Both the position numbers and the translations under genes were made by a program. Below the pieces are notes generated by a model. That model was given only the letters and a program-made list of their open reading frames with translations. It did no database searches and was not told the DNA's origin. Source: Bacteroidales bacterium (GTDB taxonomy: Bacteria; Bacteroidota; Bacteroidia; Bacteroidales; JAAUTT01). From it: a stretch of 7,712 nt of DNA. Location of the stretch: positions 1 to 7,712 of the forward strand of contig JAAUTT010000188.1 in assembly GCA_012031335.1 (NCBI GenBank), read 5' to 3'. Shown piece by piece: positions 1 to 5,084 of this stretch (position 1 is its first letter; each line of letters begins with the position of its first letter).

Positions 1-2651
1 TTCCGAAAATGTTCGGTAATTTATTTGAAGGGTTCGGAATATCTTTTTTATAATAAGCCGAGAAAGCATTTTTTCGTGCATAAAGATTGACTACTGAAAA
101 AGTCCAGCTCCCTTTCCATTTTTTTTTGATTTTCAACGGTTCATCTAAAGTTATAGACAAATCAAGACGATGATAATCGGGTAATCGGTATTTATTCCTG
201 TCGGAATAATATATCAATTGATTACCCATTAAATTGTATTTCTTTTCAGGCAAAGTAACTGGCTTTCCGGAAATATATGTAAAAGTGCCTGAAAATCTCC
301 ATCTTCTGGAAAGATGATAATTACCCATTAAAGGTTAAATTATGAGGACGATCGAAATTTGAAAAATATCGGCGATTGTTCAGGATTTGATCTTCAGGAA
401 AAGCGCTTGTTGTCCTGTTTGCTGATACAGAAAGTGTGTAACTTACCCAACCTGTAAGTTTTCCCGAATTTCGCTTAAGGTATATTTCTGCACCGTAATT
501 ATCACCTTCGGAGTTTATGAGTGCTGTTTCTATTTTGTCATTTAACAATAGTTTGGCACCATCTTTATATTCGAAAAGGTTTTCAAGCTTTTTATAGTAT
601 ACTTCAACAGAAAATTCAATTGTTTTTTTTATGAAATCCCTGTAAAACCCAATTGCATACTGGTTGCAAATGAGTGGATTAAGATTATTATCACTTAATT
701 TCCAAACATCAGTTGGCGCCATTACTGATGAGTTGGAAATTAAATTCATGAATTGATGAATTTTGGAATAGCTGAATTTTATCGAACCGGATGGTTTAAT
801 TTTATAGGTAAAAGATATTCTGGGTTCAAATCCATTGTAAGAATTTATAACCTCATTTCTTTTAAAATACTTTATCTCTTCCAGATTTTCGTTTGTTCTT
901 GGATTTGCGGCTTTATAGTACCTTGCATTATTGATGCCAAGATACAGATAACGAGTAAATCGAAAACCCGCTTCAATTATTAATTTATCAGCAAAATCGA
1001 TAATGTCCGAGATGTATCCTGAAAGTTCGGCCCCGATTTCCGGATTCATGACCAGCGAAGAATCATTAACGGATTTGAACTTTCCGGGATTATTTCTGTA
1101 ATGTATTGCATTAACCCCAAAATCGAAAGAATTTTTGCTAACTCCAGAATAGTTTAGGTTCCATTTAAAGCAACTGTAATTTAATCCAATGTCTATTGTT
1201 GAACTCTCAAAAGGCCTATCCATATCCTCATTTACTTTAAGGTTATAAATGCTCTTTCCAAGCATCGCTGTGGATGAAAATGAATTTCCAAAAACATGGA
1301 ACCATTTTCATCCCGGCCTATTTTATTAGCATACTTATATTGAGTGGTATTTGAAAAAATAAAATTATCGAAACTATTATAGGCGAATAGGGATATTCTG
1401 TTAAATGGATTCGGCGTAAATACTAACATCCCATTGAGATCATAAAAGCCGGCATTGCTTTTCTGCAAATCGGCATCGGGCAGCTGGTGTAAAAGCCAAT
1501 CGGAATATGAACTCCTTCCGCTAAGCTTAAGGGAAAGTTTATTCTTCCACAAGGGCGTTTTAATGCATAACCTACTATTAATAATTCCTATGCCTCCTTT
1601 TGCTGTTAACTTCTCGGGCTGACTTGTGCCCATTTTAATATCCAGAACAGATGATGCTTTTTCACCATATCTTGCCGGAATACCGGCCTTAAGGAGTGTT
1701 ATATTTGCAACATCATCCGGATTGATTATTGATATCAACCCAAACACATGAGAAGGATTGAAAACAGGCAGGTCTTCAATTAAAACCAGATTCTGATCAG
1801 CACTTCCACCTCTTACGTTAAATCCTGTTCCAAACTCACCTGCCGATTGCACTCCAGGCATTAGCGTAACACTCTTTATTATATCAGTTTCGCCCATTGA
1901 AACGGGAAGCTCTTTAATTCCTTTAGCATCGATTCTTACCATGCTCATCTGATTACGCATGGAATTATGCTGGTCCATTTGAGCCCGAACAATAACTTCA
2001 TCAAGGTTTACGCTCTTTTCAAAGATTTCAAGCTTCAGAGTCCCTTTTCCGAAAATCTTTATTTTGGTTCTGCTTTCTTCGTAACCAAAGAATTTTACTG
2101 CCAATTCATGTTCTCCTACAGGAAGTGTTAATGAGAATTTGCCATTTTTATCGGTAATTACATTAATGTTTGAATTAGCGTCATTAATTACCGCACCCGA
2201 GACCGGTTCACCTGTTTTACCATCTACTAAAAACCCTTCTATATCAGCCGTTGCATGCTTTCCATAATCCAGAAAATTACCCACTGTAATGTATTCATGA
2301 ACTGAAATTTGCACCTGCGACTCATAAGGAAGGAATACATACGACCTTTTACCCAGTTTTACAATGGAATAGCGTGTAAGTTCGGATAATTTATTGAGAG
2401 ACGGTTCCAGGGTTTCTCCAATTAGGGAAGCATTAATCCGCCTAATCCTAATAAGTGTTGGATCATAAAAAAAACGGATATGATGCTTTTTGTTCTAATA
2501 AGGAAATTGCCTTTTCAAAAATTAAATAATTTACTGAATCAATACCTGCCTGGGATTTAATTTGTTGGCAAAAAACAGAAGTAAGTATTACAAACTGTAA
2601 GATTATTCTCAAAATACGAAATTCAGAAGTATTGATTGTAGCAGCAGACAT
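1..2651 (-). CDS. TonB-dependent outer-membrane receptor (non-SusC type) with STN-like and carboxypeptidase-regulatory-like domains; 3'-partial, three frameshifts
   Basis: Probable outer-membrane TonB-dependent transporter; substrate unknown. Repairing three one-base indels gives about 883 residues up to the window edge. Residues 14-35 are a hydrophobic signal sequence. About 38-112 is an STN-like domain with an FFYDP motif. About 136-215 is a carboxypeptidase-regulatory-like beta-sandwich (DGKTGEPVSGA, DKNGKFSLTLP, FFGYEE). LDEVIVRA (216-223) opens the plug, which contains FNVRGGSADQNLVLIEDLP and FNPSHVFG (about 278-304). The remainder is barrel, including a DRPHNLTF motif. It lacks the SusC SLKDIESIDILKD signature. 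The intact reading stretches are 2651-2475, about 2474-1295, 1290-327 and 323-1. ATG at 2651 is preferred over TTG at 2678, because it gives a compact signal peptide. The stop codon lies beyond the left edge, probably within about 100 bases, judging from family length. It is transcribed divergently from the sigma gene. The family call is firm; the claim that the frameshifts are errors is inference. Confidence 0.88.
324..326 (-). other. Frameshift site 3 in the minus-strand receptor (C3 run, one base too many)
   Basis: The barrel frame ends at 321 right after FDRPHNLTFNG. Removing one base of the CCC run gives LTFNGNYHLSRRWRFSG and an open frame to the window edge with barrel-like strands (GTFTYISGKPVTLPEKK, WTFSVVNLYARKNAFSAYY). 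Removing one base of the neighbouring AA or TTT also restores the frame, so the exact base is uncertain. Confidence 0.7.
1290..1294 (-). other. Frameshift site 2 in the minus-strand receptor (A5 run, one base missing)
   Basis: The frame carrying the plug and early barrel passes into non-family sequence (MFLEIHFHPQRC) after a five-base run. With six bases it reads GSMFFGNSFSSTAMLGKSIY and joins the barrel frame that continues from about 1265. The two open frames overlap between 1232 and 1265, as expected for a single-base indel. Confidence 0.8.
2467..2474 (-). other. Frameshift site 1 in the minus-strand receptor (A8 run, one base too many)
   Basis: The N-terminal frame reads KASYPFF and then hits a stop just after an eight-base A run (T run on the coding strand). 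With seven bases the protein reads on as SYPFFYDPTLIRIRRINAS and joins the frame of the carboxypeptidase-regulatory and plug domains. FFYDP suits an STN-like domain, which supports this repair. Confidence 0.8.
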
Positions 2652-2883
2652 TATATAAGTATTACTAAAGAATATCAACAGATGACTTTATATGCACTTA
2701 ACATATCCCAAACCTTTTGTTTTAAACTCAGTAGCCTGTATCACAACTTTTCAAATTTGTAACAAAACTTCCAAATTAAATTCCTGTATAAATAAAAACG
2801 ACATGTTTATAGAAATATACTTATGATTTTTTGTAATATTTTAAATTATCCGCATAACAAATTTTTAATGAACAGGATATGAT

Positions 2884-2907
2884 TTTTATAATGAAATTTT
2901 ATAATGA
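2884..2907. repeat. 11-bp direct repeat TTTTATAATGA, two copies
   Basis: Copies at 2884-2894 and 2897-2907, 13 bp from start to start. In AT-rich DNA this may be chance or slippage, but the position between divergent genes would also suit a regulator binding site. Confidence 0.55.
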
Positions 2908-2940
2908 GTAATATTTGACTAAGGTGGTTCGATTTTATGC

Positions 2941-2963
2941 CAAAAAGCTGAAAAGCTGTTTTG
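2941..2963. repeat. Tandem AAAAGCTG inside an imperfect inverted repeat
   Basis: AAAAGCTG occurs head to tail at 2943-2950 and 2951-2958. The same stretch forms an imperfect inverted repeat: CAAAA-AGCT on the left pairs with AGCTGTTTTG on the right, with one bulged base. It lies about 40 bases upstream of the candidate -7 element, a possible operator position. No function is shown. Confidence 0.4.
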
Positions 2964-3003
2964 TTGTAATATAAAATTGCGTTTTTTATTAGCAAAAAAA
3001 ATG

Positions 3004-3011
3004 TAGGTTTG
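3004..3011 (+). promoter_or_regulatory. Candidate -7 element TAGGTTTG of the sigma gene promoter
   Basis: Exact match to the Bacteroidota housekeeping -7 consensus TAnnTTTG. It places transcription start near 3018, leaving a leader of about 30-50 bases before the ATG codons at 3047 and 3068 and almost none before the TTG at 3023. The -33 TTTG is not seen at ideal spacing; only a T-rich stretch (2982-2987) and a TTG (2977-2979) are near. Confidence 0.4.
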
Positions 3012-3046
3012 TTACCGATGTTTTGGAAAATGCACTACCACTAACG

Positions 3047-3655
3047 ATGAAGCAAAAGACTGTTTTGATGGATTTTTCTGACAACACAGATGAGGTTCTG
3101 TGGATGAGTTTTAAGGAAGGAAGTAAAAATGCCTTATCCGAAATATTCGATCAGCATTATCAAAATCTTCACAGCTATGCTTCCCGCATGATTTCCAACC
3201 CCGATGAAGCCAAGGATGTAATTCAGGACCTGTTTTTAAAGCTTTGGAAAAATAAAAATCAGCTGGGCAAATGCGATAATATCCGATTCTATCTGCTTCA
3301 ATCTTTACGAAGGCTAATCATTGATCAGTATCTGAAAAAATACAAACCAATTAAAACAGAGATTAATGAAGAAAATTTACCATCCGAATTACCATTTGAG
3401 AGTGTATTAATTATTAATCAGGAACAGGATAAAAAAATAGAAGAGCTGAAAAAAGCCTTTTCCCAACTTTCGAGAAGACAGCAAGAGGCTATTTACCTGA
3501 AATTTTACCAACAAATCGATTATCCTGCTATTGCTACCATAATGAATGTAACGGTACAATCGGTAAGGAATCTGGTACACTCTGGAATTCAATCGCTTAA
3601 ACATCATTTTGGAACTGGCATGATTTTTTTTATTGCTTTATTAAAAAAAGTTTAA
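3047..3655 (+). CDS. ECF RNA polymerase sigma factor, Bacteroides-expansion type (FecI-like)
   Basis: Cytoplasmic alternative sigma factor that directs RNA polymerase to its target promoters. The 202-residue product has sigma region 2 at about 26-93 (FDQHYQNLHSYASRM, DEAKDVIQDLFLKLW, IRFYLLQSLRRLIID) and region 4 at about 131-186, ending in a helix-turn-helix (YPAIATIMNVTVQSVRNLVH). There is no extra C-terminal domain, only a short hydrophobic tail (GMIFFIALLKKV). ATG at 3047 was chosen. ATG at 3068 (195 aa) is equally possible. TTG at 3023 is disfavoured by the promoter candidate at 3004-3011. It is the only sizeable gene in the window with an unbroken frame. The anti-sigma gene begins 59 bases after its stop on the same strand, so the two are probably cotranscribed and the sigma factor is probably held inactive by that protein. 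Confidence 0.93.
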   Translation: MKQKTVLMDFSDNTDEVLWMSFKEGSKNALSEIFDQHYQNLHSYASRMISNPDEAKDVIQDLFLKLWKNKNQLGKCDNIRFYLLQSLRRLIIDQYLKKYKPIKTEINEENLPSELPFESVLIINQEQDKKIEELKKAFSQLSRRQQEAIYLKFYQQIDYPAIATIMNVTVQSVRNLVHSGIQSLKHHFGTGMIFFIALLKKV

Positions 3656-3714
3656 AAAAGATAAGTATAAAATTACCAACCCATCGTTTTTCAAATTGAG
3701 ATCATTTAACTATC

Positions 3715-4828
3715 ATGGATTATAAAAATTATTTATGCGATGATTTTCTGGAGGACGTTTCATTCCAATCGTATGTAAAACATGGAAATGAAACGGATTT
3801 TACCTTTTGGGAAAACTGGATCGCTGAAAACCCCGAAAAAAAAAGAAGAGGCCGAAAAAGCAAGAAAAGTTTTGGAAAAACTCGACCTTGCTTACAGCCA
3901 GAATTATGAAGTTTCGAAGGAAAAAGAACTGAAACGATTAATAAAATGCAATTGAATTTGAGAATCAGGATTCAGAAAATTACAGACAATATCGTATTAG
4001 TCAATTGATAAAGTATGCAGCAATTACTATTTTACTTGTTGGCTTAGGTTTTTCTCTAAAATGGATGCTGTTTAAGGATGAAAAATCTGATCAGAACTTA
4101 ACCGCTTATAAAGAAATCAAAATTCCAAAAGGAAAAAGATTCCACATTCAACTTTCCGATGGCACCCACATTTGGGTAAACTCCGAAAGCACTTTAAAAT
4201 ATCCGGAGGTTTTTTCGGGCGACGATCGCAAGGTATACCTGGAAGGTGAAGCCTATTTTGATGTTACCGAAAACAAATCCAAACCTTTTTTGTGTATGCC
4301 GGCGAAGTGAGGGTAAAAGTATTGGGAACATCTTTTAATGTAAGATCCTACCCCGAAGATAATTATATTGAAACCACCCTGGAAAAAGGAAAAATTAATA
4401 TTGAAAGATTAGGAACCGGTCATGAGGGAGAAAGTATTATTTCCATGGTCCCCAACCAAAAAGTTACCCTTTATAAATCAGGATACAAACCAGAAATTCA
4501 AGACGATAGAAACACAGCTATCAACAAACTTGAAAAAATTGAAAGTAAAAACGCTTTGATTGCAACCAATATTCAAACTGACATTTACACTTCGTGGAAA
4601 GACGAAAAACTTGTATTCAAGGGAGAACCATTGGGAAAACTAAAACTAAGGCTGGAGAGATGGTATAATGTTCCTATAATTATTAAAGATGAAATTTTGT
4701 TGGAGAAAAAATTCACAGGAACGTTTGTAAACGAACCCATTGAAAAAGCTTTAAAGGCTCTTAGTGTTGCTTCTGAACTTGATTTTGAAATTAACAACGA
4801 TACAGTATTCCTTATGAAAAATAAATAG
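3715..4828 (+). CDS. FecR-like transmembrane anti-sigma factor with DUF4974-like C-terminus; three frameshifts
   Basis: Inner-membrane regulator that binds the ECF sigma factor in the cytoplasm and receives a signal from an outer-membrane receptor in the periplasm. Repair of three one-base indels gives 370 residues, normal for the family. Residues 1-95 are the charged cytoplasmic sigma-binding part. About 97-117 is one membrane helix (YAAITILLVGLGFSL). About 132-235 is the FecR domain (IPKGKRFHIQLSDGTHIWVN, STLKYPEVF, VYLEGEAYFDV, VKVLGTSFNVRSY). About 298-370 is a DUF4974-like domain (LVFKGEPLGKLKLRLERWY, KKFTGTF, KALKALSVASELDFEI). As read, the open pieces are 3715-3909, a middle stretch about 3845-3943, 3945-4310 and 4292-4828. 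The start is ATG at 3715, following the sigma gene by 59 bases. The identity is firm. That the breaks are artefacts is inferred from continuity of family sequence. Confidence 0.9.
3836..3844 (+). other. Frameshift site 1 in the anti-sigma gene (A9 run, one base too many)
   Basis: With nine A the frame turns into an Arg/Lys-rich sequence (KKRRGRKSKKSFGK) and stops at 3909. With eight A it reads ENPEKKEEAEKARKVLEKL, an amphipathic helix typical of the cytoplasmic part of FecR proteins. Confidence 0.8.
3943..3946 (+). other. Frameshift site 2 in the anti-sigma gene (A4 run, one base too many)
   Basis: The repaired first frame ends shortly after KELKRLIKCN. Removing one A gives ELKRLINAIEFENQDSENYR and runs straight into the membrane helix. 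The TTG at 4005 is therefore an internal codon, not a start. Confidence 0.75.
4286..4291 (+). other. Frameshift site 3 in the anti-sigma gene (T6 run, one base missing)
   Basis: With six T the FecR domain ends as SKPFLCMPAK and a stop at 4308. With seven T it reads SKPFFVYAGEVRVKVLGTSF, the standard core of the FecR domain. ATG at 4292 is therefore an accident of the shift. Confidence 0.85.
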
Positions 4829-4851
4829 CACTAATGAATATACTAATTTAA

Positions 4852-5078
4852 AAACTACTAAAACTATAAAGCCTATGGTATGAAACTAAACTACTAGAAA
4901 AAAAAATCGGAAAATGCGGGCACATTTTCCGATGAGTAATTTGAGTTAACTAACGGGTAATGTCATTATTCTCAGGCAATGGCAAAACCCACATCAACTA
5001 TCAAACAAACATTCAAAATTATGGTAAAAAAAAGAAAGTATTGCAATTTTTGCAAAAAATGGCATTAGTAAACTACTA
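4852..5078 (+). repeat. Three copies of the 9-mer AAACTACTA
   Basis: Copies at 4852-4860, 4888-4896 and 5070-5078, all on the plus strand between the anti-sigma stop and the SusC start. The first two are 36 bp apart; the third touches the likely coding start. Low sequence complexity makes chance a real alternative. Confidence 0.45.
4906..4933. terminator. Perfect 11-bp hairpin after an A tract; possible terminator or leader structure
   Basis: ATCGGAAAATG (4906-4916) pairs exactly with CATTTTCCGAT (4923-4933) around a six-base loop, CGGGCA. It lies 77 bases after the anti-sigma stop codon. Nine A (4898-4906) precede it and no T run follows, so on the plus strand it lacks the usual tail of an intrinsic terminator. 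Read on the minus strand it has the hairpin plus T-run form, although no minus-strand gene is seen to need it. It could equally be a leader structure or protein site. Confidence 0.45.
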
Positions 5079-5084
5079 ACGATT

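Larger units (their letters stand above)
2652..3046. promoter_or_regulatory. Divergent AT-rich intergenic region between the receptor and sigma genes
   Basis: About 395 bases with no supportable gene, very AT-rich. It must hold the start signals of both the minus-strand receptor and the plus-strand sigma gene. It contains a TAGGTTTG element, an 11-bp direct repeat, a tandem AAAAGCTG and an 8-bp palindrome CAAATTTG (2753-2760). No perfect TAnnTTTG element facing the minus-strand gene was found. No tRNA or other structured RNA was recognised. Confidence 0.6.
4829..5084 (+). promoter_or_regulatory. Leader region between the anti-sigma and SusC-like genes
   Basis: 256 bases with no recognisable gene of useful length. 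It contains a perfect hairpin (4906-4933), copies of the 9-mer AAACTACTA, and a coding-like stretch from about 5028 that stays open in the receptor frame up to the ATG at 5085. It is the expected place for a promoter recognised by the neighbouring ECF sigma factor, but no known consensus can be named. No exact TAnnTTTG element was found on the plus strand. Confidence 0.5.

Noticed and set aside
753..983. Plus-strand open frame of 76 codons
   Set aside because: It lies wholly within the minus-strand receptor barrel, shows no recognisable domain, and looks like a shadow frame.
1..2651. Minus-strand receptor as a true pseudogene
   Set aside because: Sequence on both sides of each break is well-preserved family sequence, with no internal stops after single-base repair and no larger deletions or insertions.
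2652..3046. CRISPR array, tRNA or mobile-element end in the intergenic region
   Set aside because: No regularly spaced long repeats, cloverleaf-like sequence, transposase fragment or terminal inverted repeats were seen; only short AT-rich repeats.
3836..4291. Programmed ribosomal frameshifting or transcriptional slippage in the anti-sigma gene, suggested by the A9 and T6 runs
   Set aside because: Three shifts in both directions would be needed in one gene, and similar shifts occur in both neighbouring large genes, some at runs as short as three or four bases. Sequencing error explains all of them more simply.
4005..4310. Separate small membrane protein starting at TTG 4005
   Set aside because: The frame is open upstream through NAIEFENQDSENYRQYR, and a one-base repair joins it to the anti-sigma N-terminus. 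It is the internal membrane helix and first half of the FecR domain.
4585..4797. Minus-strand open frame of 70 codons opposite the DUF4974-like domain
   Set aside because: It is antisense to clear family coding sequence and has no features of its own.
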